Below, piece by piece: positions 1 to 9,165 of a DNA stretch of 64,000 bases. Origin of the DNA: Facklamia lactis (GTDB lineage Bacteria; Bacillota; Bacilli; Lactobacillales; Aerococcaceae); assembly GCF_015863205.1 (NCBI RefSeq), contig NZ_JACBXQ010000003.1, positions 62,001-126,000 of the forward strand, written 5' to 3'. A program made the position numbers and the translations under genes. The notes below the pieces were generated by a model. It saw only the letters and a program-made list of their open reading frames with translations. It searched no databases and was not told the origin of the DNA. Each line of letters begins with the position of its first letter. Positions within the stretch are counted from its first letter, which is position 1.

Positions 1-1
1 C

Positions 2-301
2 TTAATAAATCGACTGACTCAAAAAGGAATCTTAGTACAAAATACACAAACCAAACCCTTTTTATATTCGGCAACCATTGATCAAGAGACTGCAAATTAT
101 CAAAACTTAAATGCTTTGATGAGCAGAATCTGCACCACCAAACGTAAAGAAGCGATTGAACACCTGATTCACAACCATCAACTCTCACAGGATCAGTGTA
201 AAGAACTCATCCAACTCTTAGAAAAAAAAATAGCCTCTGCTCCTTTAAAAATTGAATGCCAGTGTCATCCAGGCCAATGTAACTGTCATTCGTGCTCCTA
301 A
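2..301 (+). CDS. copY: CopY-type copper-responsive repressor, C-terminal part (5' end outside window)
   Basis: The open frame runs from the window edge to the stop at 299-301, so only about the last 99 codons are present. The beginning reads as the end of a winged-helix domain (LINRLTQKGIL), followed by a helical dimerisation segment. The C-terminus carries a cysteine cluster, CQCHPGQCNCHSC, the CxCx4CxC metal-binding hook typical of the CopY branch of the BlaI/MecI family. In that family Cu(I) displaces Zn(II) at this site and releases the repressor from cop-box operators. A Cu+ ATPase gene follows 45 bp downstream, as in enterococcal cop operons. The promoter and any cop box must lie upstream of the window; I see no TACAnnTGTA site in the copY-copA gap. 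Confidence 0.9.
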   Translation, partial: LINRLTQKGILVQNTQTKPFLYSATIDQETANYQNLNALMSRICTTKRKEAIEHLIHNHQLSQDQCKELIQLLEKKIASAPLKIECQCHPGQCNCHSCS

Positions 302-346
302 CTTTATAAATACTTCTCTTATAACAAATTAGAAAGGAAGAATTAT

Positions 347-2839
347 ATGAACCAAGAAAGCTATCCTGTTCAAGGCATGCACTGTGCATCCTGCGCTACA
401 CGAATTGAAAAAGTTTTAAATGAATTAGTAGGGGTTGAAAAAGCAGAAGTGAATTTAATCGCTGAACTTGTTACCCTACATTACGATCCCACACAAATTT
501 CCTTACAAGAAATCGATGAAGCAATCGCAAAAAATGGCTACCAACTTATTTTAAATCAAGATAATAATTACCATCAAGCTGACACTGAGTCTGTACAACA
601 ACGTTACACCTTAGAAGGAATAACATGTAGCTCATGTGCACAAACAATTCAAAAAAATATTCAAACTTTACCAAACATTAAATCTGCCCAGGTCAACTTA
701 GCCACTGAAACAATGCTTGTCGAGTGGGAGAATCAAGCGAACACCCAAGCAATCATCGATACCGTCGAAAAAATAGGCTATCATGCAACATTGGCTCGTT
801 CTGCTAACGAACAATACCAAGCAGATTTAACTAGAAAAGCAGAAGAAAGAAAGAAGCAGAAAAAACAACTCTTACTCATGATTCTTTTCACGGTTCCGCT
901 ATTCTTATTAACAATGGGTCCCATGGTAGGTCTACCGATCCCATCAGCTATTGATGGAATGATTCACCCTGCTAGAAATGCTGTTCTCCAACTTGTACTC
1001 ACTTTACCTGTCCTCTATTTAGGGCGTCATATTTTTCAACGTGGGTTAAAAAACCTAATCAATTTACATCCTAATATGGATTCTTTGGTTGCGTTGGGAA
1101 CTGGAGCTGCCTTCATCCAAGGTATTGTCATGACTATTCTCTTACTGGCAACTAATAAAGCAATTGAAGGCCATCCAAATCTGTACTTTGAATCTGCTGC
1201 TGTTATTATCACCCTGATGACACTTGGAAAGTATATGGAAAATTTGGCCAAAGGCAGAACATCTTCTGCTATCAAGTCTCTAATGGATCTAACACCCAAA
1301 CAAGCAAGACGACTCGATTCAAATGGTGAGCCAGAACTAGTCCCCATCGAATTACTTCAGCCAGGTGACCATATCCAAATTAAACCCGGCGAAAGCCTTC
1401 CAGTAGACGGAATCATTCTCGAAGGTCAATCAGCCATCGATGAATCGATGCTAACAGGCGAAAGCATTCCAATTAACAAGGGGCCTCAGGATAAAGTGAT
1501 TGGAGCAAGTCTTAATAAAAGCGGAAGTTTTATCTACGAAGTCACACAGGTGGGGCAAGATACCACACTGGCAAAAATTGTAAAAATGGTACAAGATGCA
1601 CAAGCCGGCAAAGCTCCCATCGCAAATTTAGCCGATAAAATTTCAGCATACTTTGTTCCTACTATTATCCTATTAGCAATCTTAGCCGGACTCTTCTGGT
1701 TCTTCATCATGAAAGAACCCCTTGATTTCGCATTACAAATCTTCATAAGTGTCTTAATCATTGCCTGCCCTTGTGCTTTAGGTTTAGCGACTCCAACCGC
1801 TATTATGGTGGGAACAGGCAACGGAGCTCAAAAAGGAATTCTTATCAAGAGTGGAGCTGCTTTAGAATCTACCCACAATGCCGACACAATCTTGTTAGAT
1901 AAAACTGGAACCATTACTGAAGGCCATCCTCAAGTTACAGATCTCTATACAATAGATGAATGCAAGAATAAAGAGATCATTCATTTAATCGCCTCTGCAG
2001 AAGCTGCATCAGAACATCCTTTAGGAGAAGCCATCGTTCAATATGCGGAAGAAAATAATATTCGTCCTAGCAAACTCGAATATTTCGACAGTCTCACAGG
2101 AAAAGGAATAGTCGCTAAATTAAAACAAAAAACCATTCATATTGGCAATCTAAAATTGATGAAAGAAATCACTCAGCATCCCATTTCACCTGAAATAATC
2201 GATCAAGCGGAACAGCTATCCACTCAAGCAAAAACAGTTATGTTTATCGCTGTAGATCTCAAGGTTATAGGCATCATTGCGGTTGCTGATCCTATAAAGA
2301 AATCCAGTCCACAAGCCATTGAAAAATTACATCAAATGGGACTTAATGTGGTAATGCTGACAGGGGATCAGCAACAGACTGCTGAGAAAATCGGCCAAAA
2401 TGTTAAGGTAGATGAAGTCTTTAGCCAAGTTATGCCTGAAGACAAATCTGCTATCGTCCAAAAGTTTCAAAAACAAGGGCGACATGTCATCATGGTGGGA
2501 GACGGTATCAATGATGCCCCCGCTCTGGCACAGGCAGATATCGGAATGGCCATCGGTTCTGGAACAGACATCGCAATCGAATCTGCCGATATTGTATTGA
2601 TGAATAATCAATTAGATGCTGTTCCAACCGCTATTAAATTGAGTCACGCTACAATCAAAAATATCAAGCAAAATTTATTTTGGGCTTTTGCCTATAATAT
2701 TATCGGAATTCCATTTGCCATGGGAATCTTCTACCTCTTAGGTGGACCCCTTTTAAATCCAATGATTGCTGCATTAGCAATGAGCCTAAGCTCCGTTTCA
2801 GTGCTAATCAATGCTTTACGTCTACGATACTTTAAATAG
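347..2839 (+). CDS. copA: Copper-translocating P1B-type ATPase CopA
   Basis: This 830-residue P-type ATPase exports Cu+ across the cytoplasmic membrane at the cost of ATP. Two N-terminal heavy-metal domains are visible, with CxxC pairs at about residues 13-16 (GMHCASC) and 94-97 (GITCSSC). The intramembrane CPC motif at about 474-476 marks a P1B-1 Cu+/Ag+ pump. The phosphorylated Asp lies in DKTGT at about 518, the P1B-specific HP pair in SEHPLGEA near 556, and GDGIND near 718. About eight membrane segments can be seen. The start is preceded by an AAAGGAAG ribosome binding site. The gene follows copY by 45 bp and ends at a clear terminator, so it is probably the last gene of a copY-copA operon; no copZ chaperone gene follows it. 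Confidence 0.96.
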   Translation: MNQESYPVQGMHCASCATRIEKVLNELVGVEKAEVNLIAELVTLHYDPTQISLQEIDEAIAKNGYQLILNQDNNYHQADTESVQQRYTLEGITCSSCAQTIQKNIQTLPNIKSAQVNLATETMLVEWENQANTQAIIDTVEKIGYHATLARSANEQYQADLTRKAEERKKQKKQLLLMILFTVPLFLLTMGPMVGLPIPSAIDGMIHPARNAVLQLVLTLPVLYLGRHIFQRGLKNLINLHPNMDSLVALGTGAAFIQGIVMTILLLATNKAIEGHPNLYFESAAVIITLMTLGKYMENLAKGRTSSAIKSLMDLTPKQARRLDSNGEPELVPIELLQPGDHIQIKPGESLPVDGIILEGQSAIDESMLTGESIPINKGPQDKVIGASLNKSGSFIYEVTQVGQDTTLAKIVKMVQDAQAGKAPIANLADKISAYFVPTIILLAILAGLFWFFIMKEPLDFALQIFISVLIIACPCALGLATPTAIMVGTGNGAQKGILIKSGAALESTHNADTILLDKTGTITEGHPQVTDLYTIDECKNKEIIHLIASAEAASEHPLGEAIVQYAEENNIRPSKLEYFDSLTGKGIVAKLKQKTIHIGNLKLMKEITQHPISPEIIDQAEQLSTQAKTVMFIAVDLKVIGIIAVADPIKKSSPQAIEKLHQMGLNVVMLTGDQQQTAEKIGQNVKVDEVFSQVMPEDKSAIVQKFQKQGRHVIMVGDGINDAPALAQADIGMAIGSGTDIAIESADIVLMNNQLDAVPTAIKLSHATIKNIKQNLFWAFAYNIIGIPFAMGIFYLLGGPLLNPMIAALAMSLSSVSVLINALRLRYFK

Positions 2840-2848
2840 AAACCTTTA

Positions 2849-2884
2849 AAAATCCTTCACGCTTAGACTGAAGGATTTTTTTAA
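2849..2884 (+). terminator. Rho-independent terminator of the cop operon
   Basis: The arms AAATCCTTCA and TGAAGGATTT enclose a nine-base loop and run into a T-rich tract directly after the copA stop. Confidence 0.9.
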
Positions 2885-2968
2885 TTAATATTTATTAATT
2901 TTTAAATGTTTATTACCCTTAATTTGTAAAATAACTTATAATACAAAAAGAAGCATATTACAACTTCA

Positions 2969-2997
2969 TTGAGCAAACTTCAAAGCTTCGTTATAAT
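2969..2997 (+). promoter_or_regulatory. Candidate promoter for ntd-ppx-ppk1
   Basis: A TTGAGC box (2969-2974) is separated by 17 bases from a perfect TATAAT (2992-2997). The expected transcript start near 3004 is about 25 bases before the first gene. A second TATAAT at 2937-2942 lacks a good -35 box. Confidence 0.65.
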
Positions 2998-3029
2998 TAA
3001 GATATCTTATTACCAAAGGAGACTAACTA

Positions 3030-3518
3030 ATGGCAAAATTATACTTTGCTAGTCCTCTCTTCAGCGAAATGGAACTAGCTTTCAACCAAAAAGTGGTTGA
3101 TCAACTTCGACAGGCAATTCCTGAGTTAGAAATTTATCTACCTCAAGAACAAGCTGAAATCAATGATAAAGAAGGCTATGCTGATTCAAAAATGATTGCA
3201 ACTCTTGATACAGAGGTTTTGCTAAATTGCGATATGATGGTAGCCATCCTAGATGGCCAAACGATCGACCCTGGTGTTGCAAGTGAGATTGGGGTGGCTT
3301 ATCAAGCTGGGATTCCTATTATCGGCCTTTACTCAGATATCCGCCAGCAAGGAGCAACCAATCAACAAAAAATTGCTGCCCTCCAAGAAATTGCCGAATC
3401 ACAATTCCCTTATGCTAACCTTTATACAGTAGGACTTATCAAATTAAATGGTCAAGTTGTCAATTCAACTCTCGACCTTCCAGATGCCATTAAGACTGTC
3501 CTATCCAAACTACAATAG
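3030..3518 (+). CDS. Nucleoside 2-deoxyribosyltransferase
   Basis: This 162-residue cytosolic protein matches the nucleoside 2-deoxyribosyltransferase family, which moves 2-deoxyribose between purine and pyrimidine bases in nucleoside salvage. The N-terminus YFASPLFS is the family opening. The segment IDPGVASEIGVAYQAG carries the catalytic glutamate at about residue 86. The length is typical (lactobacillal enzymes have about 157-167 residues). An AAAGGAG site lies nine bases before the ATG. The gene opens a probable three-gene operon with ppx (13 bp gap) and ppk1. The link between nucleoside salvage and polyphosphate is not explained by known pathways and may only reflect shared transcription. 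Confidence 0.9.
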   Translation: MAKLYFASPLFSEMELAFNQKVVDQLRQAIPELEIYLPQEQAEINDKEGYADSKMIATLDTEVLLNCDMMVAILDGQTIDPGVASEIGVAYQAGIPIIGLYSDIRQQGATNQQKIAALQEIAESQFPYANLYTVGLIKLNGQVVNSTLDLPDAIKTVLSKLQ

Positions 3519-3531
3519 AACGGTGGAAAAT

Positions 3532-5091
3532 ATGTATTCCAACAAAATCGGATTAATCGACATTGGTTCCAATACCATACGTTTAGTAATTTACGGAATC
3601 AATGAATTTTATGATATCAATGAAGTCACTAACTTGAAAACCCCTGCTCGTTTATCACGCTTTTTAGTCAAAGATAACCATGCAAAAGTTGTAATGAATC
3701 AAGAAGGCATTAATTTGTTAACCGAGACGCTTGCCGGCTTTAGCCATACAGCCAAAGCCCATCAAGTCAATGACTTATTAATCATGGCTACCGCCGCAAT
3801 TCGACAATCAGCTAACCAGGCACAAATTTTAGAAACGGTTAAACAAGAAACAGGTATTGACATAAAAATCCTTACCGAAGAACAAGAAGCTTCATACGGA
3901 CAGTACGCCATTGCTCATACCATGTCTTTACGCAACATCGTCACCATTGACATTGGCGGAGGATCTTGTGAACTCACTTTGGTTGAAGACAAACAGCTAA
4001 AGGAATTTCACTCATTTCCTTTCGGCGTTGTGTCACTAAAAGAAATGTTCTTTCAAGATCGTAGTCATAATGATCCCAAAGCAATTGAAGAAGCTCGTGC
4101 CTATATCAAAAAGCAATTTAAAAGTATTCCGTGGCTTAAAAAAATTCGCTATCCCATTGTTGCCGTTGGGGGATCAGCACGAAATATTGCTCAAGTTCAC
4201 CAACGCCTACAACATTACCCAATTGCAGGGATACACGGCTATCGCTTATCAGAATTTAATTTACTCACTACTTTAGAACTTTTTGCTTCGACTAGCTACG
4301 AAGAAATGGACAACATTGATGGACTTAGTTCAGACCGAACAGATTTAATTATTCAAGCAAACCTCGCCTTCCTTGAATTAATACATACAGTAAAGGCCCC
4401 TACCTTATATATTTCTAATCAGGGGCTACGTGAAGGAATCATTATGCACTACTTAAATGATCACTACAATCAACCTATCCATCCAGATTTAGTAAAAGTA
4501 AGATCCATTCAAAAGGTGTGTCGTGATTTTAAAATCAATACCAAGGCAGCCACTATTCGTACGAATATTGTTTTAACTCTTTACCGCCAGCTCTGTGATT
4601 TAGGGCAGATGGAATATTCATACAGTCAACATTTAGAATTAGAGTTAGCCTCCTATCTTTATCACTGTGGTCAATTTATCAGTCAAGAAGCAGATTCACA
4701 ACATACTTTTTATCTCTTGTCTAATATGAATTTAGAAGGCTTTTCTCATAAATATCGTGTTCGTCTAGCTTTACTCAGCAGTTTTCGTAATAAATCACTT
4801 CTCTATCAATACTGTGACAATTTTGTTAACTGGTTTAATGAGTCAGAATTATTTCAACTTCAACAGCTAGGTGGACTTATTAAATTCAGTGAAGCACTTA
4901 ACGATTCACAAACTGCACCTATTCATCATTTAGAGATCGTAGCTGAACACAACCAGTATCGACTCGATATTTATCACCACGGCCCAATCGTAGCTGAACA
5001 GTATCGAGCTGAACGTCATCTTAAACACTTAGAACGTGCGCTAGATGATCACATCCGTCTAAACTATATTGAAACTCCCCTTAATCAATAA
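3532..5091 (+). CDS. ppx: Exopolyphosphatase, Ppx/GppA family
   Basis: I place the start at the ATG at 3532, giving 519 residues. An in-frame extension back to 3448 would overlap the preceding gene and lacks the conserved start of the family. Residues 5-20 (GLIDIGSNTIRLVIYG) and about 143-155 (TIDIGGGSCELTL) are the two phosphate-binding loops of the ASKHA/Ppx-GppA fold. The C-terminal half is helical, as in long Ppx proteins with an HD-like domain. The enzyme releases orthophosphate from the ends of inorganic polyphosphate; activity on pppGpp is possible within this family. Polyphosphate kinase follows 22 bp downstream, so synthesis and breakdown are co-encoded. Confidence 0.92.
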   Translation: MYSNKIGLIDIGSNTIRLVIYGINEFYDINEVTNLKTPARLSRFLVKDNHAKVVMNQEGINLLTETLAGFSHTAKAHQVNDLLIMATAAIRQSANQAQILETVKQETGIDIKILTEEQEASYGQYAIAHTMSLRNIVTIDIGGGSCELTLVEDKQLKEFHSFPFGVVSLKEMFFQDRSHNDPKAIEEARAYIKKQFKSIPWLKKIRYPIVAVGGSARNIAQVHQRLQHYPIAGIHGYRLSEFNLLTTLELFASTSYEEMDNIDGLSSDRTDLIIQANLAFLELIHTVKAPTLYISNQGLREGIIMHYLNDHYNQPIHPDLVKVRSIQKVCRDFKINTKAATIRTNIVLTLYRQLCDLGQMEYSYSQHLELELASYLYHCGQFISQEADSQHTFYLLSNMNLEGFSHKYRVRLALLSSFRNKSLLYQYCDNFVNWFNESELFQLQQLGGLIKFSEALNDSQTAPIHHLEIVAEHNQYRLDIYHHGPIVAEQYRAERHLKHLERALDDHIRLNYIETPLNQ

Positions 5092-5113
5092 ATATAGAAA
5101 GGTGTAATATAAT

Positions 5114-7402
5114 ATGGCAGATAATAAAAAAGCAAAGAAAAAAGCATTGTCTAATAAGGAAAAATACGCCCCCACCAGTCTTGATAGCGAAGGCCCTTTT
5201 GCCGATCCTAATTACTATTTCAATCGAGAATTAAGTTGGTTGGACTTCAATTTACGTTGTATTGAAGACGCTTATGACAGTAATAACCCGCTCCTTGAAC
5301 AATTAAATTTCCTTGCAATTGGATCCTCTAATCTCGATGAATTCTTCATGGTTCGAGTGGCCGGAGTCTATGATCAATATTTAGCAGGTATCGAGATCTC
5401 AGAGAATAAAACTTATCTGTCACCTGACGCTCTTCTCACTCAAATTAGCGAACGCAACCACCGGAATGTCGAAAAGCAATATAAACGCTATAAAGAACTG
5501 ATGGCTCTACTCCCTAACACTGGATATCAAATTAAAAGTATGGACGAATTATCTAGCTCTGAATTAGCTGAAGTAGAATACTATTTCAAAACACTTTTAT
5601 TACCTACCTTATCACCTTTAGGCATTGATGCCTATCGTCCTTTCCCACACTTAGTCAATAAAGTCATCAATATTATGGTAAAACTTAGCAAGGATGGGGA
5701 GGAACATCGCGCGATTGTGCCAATTCCACAATTAGTCGATCGTTACTTTGTCATAAAAGGACAAAAAAATAATATCGTATTAGTAGAAGAGATTATTCTT
5801 CATTATTTGGATCGTATCTTTGAAGGTTATGAAATTACCTACGCTTATCCATTTCGCATCACTCGAAATGCTGATTTCTCAATTATCGAAGATGGGGCCT
5901 CTGATCTTTTGGCTTTAATTGAAAATTATGTTAAACAAAGAAAAAATGGGATGGCTGTCCGAATTGAGATTGATACCTCTAGACTTGGACAATTCTCACA
6001 ACAACAGATTCATTATTTACAAGAAACTTTTGAACTTGAAGAAAGAGCCGTCTACTTAATTGACGGACCTTTAGACTTGACCTTCTTGTTTGATATACGC
6101 TCAGAAATTGGAGCTAAACATCCCGAATATTTATTTGAACCTTATGAGCCCTATTTAAACCCAAAACACACTGGCGAAGAATTATTTAAAACAGCCCGCG
6201 ATCACGATATCTTCCTTCACCATCCTTACGATTCTTTCCAGCCTGTTGTTGAATTAATTGCTCATGCCGCAGAGGAACCTCGAACCATTGCCATCAAGCA
6301 AACATTATACCGTGTCTCTAAAAATTCACCGATCATTTCAGCCCTCAAAACAGCTGCAGAGAATGGTAAAGAAGTCACTGTATTAGTTGAATTGAAAGCT
6401 CGTTTCGATGAAGCAAATAATGTCTATTGGGCACGAGAACTCGAAGATGCCGGTTGCCATGTATTATATGGGGTTAGCGAATTAAAAACTCATTCAAAAA
6501 TTTCCTTAATCATTCGTAAAGAAGATAATACTATTCAACCCTATCTACACTTAGGAACAGGAAACTACAATGATAAAACCGCCAAAATATACACTGATAT
6601 GGGTATTATTACCACTCATCGTGGCTTAACAGATGATGCAACCAATTTCTTTAATTACCTAAGTGGCTACTCTAGTCTGCCAGAATATCATCATTTACAT
6701 GTTTCTCCATTTGCAATCCGTGACTCTTTAATGGACTATATTGATGAAGAAATGGAATCCCATGCGATAAATGGAAATGGTCGCATCATTGCTAAAATGA
6801 ATTCTCTTACTGATAAACCTTTGATTGAAAAACTTTATCAGGCAAGCCAAGCAGGTGTTCAAATTGACCTAATTGTGAGAGGCATATGCTGTCTACGTCC
6901 TGGCATTCCGGGTATTTCCGAAAATATTCGGGTACGCAGTATTGTCGGAAGATTACTCGAACACTCACGCATTTATTATTTCTATCGTAATGGTGATCGA
7001 CATCTCTTCCTGTCGTCTGCTGACATGATGACAAGAAATATGATCAAGCGCGTCGAAATTGAATTTCCAATTCTCGATAAAGATATCGAAGCTGAAATTA
7101 TTGACTATCTAGAACTACAACTCTCTGATAATATGAAAGCACGTGAATTACAATCTAACGAAGAATACACTCGCCCCGTTCAAGAAGAAGACAATAAAAT
7201 TAATTCTCAAGAAATCTTAATTCAACAGTCCATAGAAAAACAGCAAAAACTCAATGAGAAATTAGAAAACCTAGAGAATCTGCACAAAAAGCCAAAATTA
7301 GGTCGACTCTCTAAAAACGCTTCTAACCCAACCAACAGAACTACCAAAAAGTTATCACAAAACCTCTGGCAAAAATTCTTACATTGGATCCGAAACATTT
7401 AA
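5114..7402 (+). CDS. ppk1: Polyphosphate kinase 1
   Basis: This 762-residue enzyme reversibly transfers the ATP gamma-phosphate onto polyphosphate. The order of PPK1 domains is visible: N-terminal NRELSWLDFN, a head domain, then two phospholipase-D-like catalytic domains. The phosphorylated histidine is most likely His460 in ELKTHSK. A second catalytic-domain signature is LFLSSADMMTRNM near residue 640. The GAAAGGTG ribosome binding site fits the ATG. The protein is longer than many PPK1 enzymes (about 690-720 residues). The excess is a Gln/Glu/Lys-rich tail after about 680 that ends in a basic, Trp-containing segment (LWQKFLHWIRNI) which could form an amphipathic helix. A terminator follows directly. 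Confidence 0.96.
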   Translation: MADNKKAKKKALSNKEKYAPTSLDSEGPFADPNYYFNRELSWLDFNLRCIEDAYDSNNPLLEQLNFLAIGSSNLDEFFMVRVAGVYDQYLAGIEISENKTYLSPDALLTQISERNHRNVEKQYKRYKELMALLPNTGYQIKSMDELSSSELAEVEYYFKTLLLPTLSPLGIDAYRPFPHLVNKVINIMVKLSKDGEEHRAIVPIPQLVDRYFVIKGQKNNIVLVEEIILHYLDRIFEGYEITYAYPFRITRNADFSIIEDGASDLLALIENYVKQRKNGMAVRIEIDTSRLGQFSQQQIHYLQETFELEERAVYLIDGPLDLTFLFDIRSEIGAKHPEYLFEPYEPYLNPKHTGEELFKTARDHDIFLHHPYDSFQPVVELIAHAAEEPRTIAIKQTLYRVSKNSPIISALKTAAENGKEVTVLVELKARFDEANNVYWARELEDAGCHVLYGVSELKTHSKISLIIRKEDNTIQPYLHLGTGNYNDKTAKIYTDMGIITTHRGLTDDATNFFNYLSGYSSLPEYHHLHVSPFAIRDSLMDYIDEEMESHAINGNGRIIAKMNSLTDKPLIEKLYQASQAGVQIDLIVRGICCLRPGIPGISENIRVRSIVGRLLEHSRIYYFYRNGDRHLFLSSADMMTRNMIKRVEIEFPILDKDIEAEIIDYLELQLSDNMKARELQSNEEYTRPVQEEDNKINSQEILIQQSIEKQQKLNEKLENLENLHKKPKLGRLSKNASNPTNRTTKKLSQNLWQKFLHWIRNI

Positions 7403-7407
7403 ACCTC

Positions 7408-7436
7408 AGAAGGTCACTTATGTGACCTTCTTTTTA
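7408..7436 (+). terminator. Terminator after ppk1
   Basis: Perfect 10-bp arms AGAAGGTCAC and GTGACCTTCT with a TTAT loop run into TTTTTA directly after the ppk1 stop. Confidence 0.93.
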
Positions 7437-7521
7437 CTTTCTTTAATGCTTTTTATTCAATTAAATGCTAGAATATTATCGTATGTCTACTATTATCATC
7501 AACCTATAGGAGGTCATTGTT

Positions 7522-9153
7522 ATGATCAACGTATCTAATGTAAGTCTTCAATTTCCTGATAAAAAACTTTTCGAGAATGTAAATATTAACTTTACTCCTG
7601 GTAACTGTTATGGAGTTATCGGAGCAAACGGTGCTGGTAAGTCTACTTTTCTAAAAATTCTTGCAGGCGAAATTGCTCCAACGACTGGAAATGTTTCGAT
7701 GGATCCTAATGAGCGTCTGGCTGTTCTCAGTCAAAACCACTATGGCTTTGAAGAACATTCATTGATTGAAACCGTTATGATGGGACATAAAGAACTTTAT
7801 GAAATCAAAAAAGAAAAAGATGCAATCTACATGAAAGCTGACTTTTCGGATGAAGATGGTGTCAGAGCAGGTGAACTAGAAGGGTTATTTTCTGAAATGG
7901 GTGGCTGGGAAGCCGAGTCTGAAGCTTCTAATATGCTACAAGGTTTGGGAATACCGACTGACATGCATAACAACAAAATGAGTGATTTAATTGAAGCCGA
8001 CAAAATTAAAGTCTTACTCGCTCAAGCCTTATTTGGTAAACCTGATAATTTACTATTAGATGAGCCTACTAACGGTTTAGATGCTCAAGCCATTGAGTGG
8101 TTAAGTGACTTCATTATGGACTTCCCTAATACCGTTATTGTCGTTTCTCATGATCGCCATTTCTTAAACACTGTTTGTACTCATATGGCTGATGTTGATT
8201 TTGGTAAAATTAAAATCTATGTCGGGAACTACGATTTCTGGTTACAATCCAGTCAACTTGCAGCTAAACTAGCGGCTGACCAAAATGCTAAAAAAGAAGA
8301 ACAAATCAAAGAACTTCAATCGTTCATCGCCCGTTTCTCAGCAAACGCATCTAAATCCAAGCAAGCTACCTCTCGTAAAAAATTACTCGATAAAATTACC
8401 CTTGACGATATTCAGCCTTCAAGTCGTCGTTATCCATTCGTAGGATTTTCACCAGAACGTGAAATTGGAAATGATTTATTAAGCGTCAATAATCTATCAA
8501 AATCAATTGATGGAGAAGTATTATTTAACAACATCACTTTTACTTTAAACCGTACCGATAAAGTCGCTTTTGTTTCAAAAAATGATAATGCCATTACGGC
8601 TCTTTTTGAAATATTAATGGGTAATTCAGCGGCTGATTCTGGCACTTTTGAATGGGGAGTCACTACTTCTCAAACATACTTACCTCGTAATTCAGCTGAT
8701 GAATTCGAAGGAGTGGAACTTCCAATCGTCGATTGGTTAAGACAATATGCCTCTAAAGAAGAAAGTGACAATACCTTCTTACGATCTTTTCTCGGTAGAA
8801 TGTTATTTACAGGCGATGATGTGATGAAGCCTGTTAATGTCCTTTCCGGTGGTGAAAAAGTTCGCTGTCTCTTATCAAAAATGATGTTATCCAAAGCTAA
8901 TGTGCTCGTCATGGATCAACCTACTAACCATCTCGATCTAGAATCCATTACCGCTCTGAATGATGGCTTAGTCAAATTTAAAAGTGCTATTTTAATTGCT
9001 TCTCATGACTATGAAGTGTTGAACACGACGGTCAATCGCGTGATCGAAATCACACCGACTGGGGCATTTGACCGCATCAATTCTACATATGAAGAATTTG
9101 TTAACGATAAGGAATTACAAGCTCGTATTAATGAAATGTACCCGCAAGATTAA
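7522..9153 (+). CDS. ABC-F family ATPase, YkpA/YbiT-like
   Basis: This 543-residue soluble protein has two tandem ABC ATPase domains and no membrane segment, the layout of ABC-F translation factors. Its start (VSLQFPDKKLFENVNINF) and length resemble the Bacillus YkpA group. The first domain has a normal Walker A, GANGAGKST, near residue 38, and Walker B LLLDEPTNGLD; its signature stretch is degenerate (SDLIEADK in place of LSGGE). The second domain has a normal LSGGEK signature and VLVMDQPTNHLDL, but its Walker A position reads VSKNDNAITALF and lacks the GKS/T lysine. ABC-F proteins bind the ribosomal E site; resistance function cannot be inferred. The gene has an AGGAGG site and may be co-transcribed with the following two genes. 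Confidence 0.92.
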   Translation: MINVSNVSLQFPDKKLFENVNINFTPGNCYGVIGANGAGKSTFLKILAGEIAPTTGNVSMDPNERLAVLSQNHYGFEEHSLIETVMMGHKELYEIKKEKDAIYMKADFSDEDGVRAGELEGLFSEMGGWEAESEASNMLQGLGIPTDMHNNKMSDLIEADKIKVLLAQALFGKPDNLLLDEPTNGLDAQAIEWLSDFIMDFPNTVIVVSHDRHFLNTVCTHMADVDFGKIKIYVGNYDFWLQSSQLAAKLAADQNAKKEEQIKELQSFIARFSANASKSKQATSRKKLLDKITLDDIQPSSRRYPFVGFSPEREIGNDLLSVNNLSKSIDGEVLFNNITFTLNRTDKVAFVSKNDNAITALFEILMGNSAADSGTFEWGVTTSQTYLPRNSADEFEGVELPIVDWLRQYASKEESDNTFLRSFLGRMLFTGDDVMKPVNVLSGGEKVRCLLSKMMLSKANVLVMDQPTNHLDLESITALNDGLVKFKSAILIASHDYEVLNTTVNRVIEITPTGAFDRINSTYEEFVNDKELQARINEMYPQD

Positions 9154-9165
9154 AAGGAGGAAAGT

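Noticed and set aside
1036-1347. Open frame antisense to copA, and similar antisense frames over the ribosomal and ntp genes
   Set aside because: They mirror the codon pattern of strongly conserved genes on the other strand and lack their own start signals.
3448-3531. N-terminal extension of ppx into the deoxyribosyltransferase gene
   Set aside because: The extension is not similar to Ppx proteins, overlaps another gene and has no ribosome binding site; the ATG at 3532 fits the family start.
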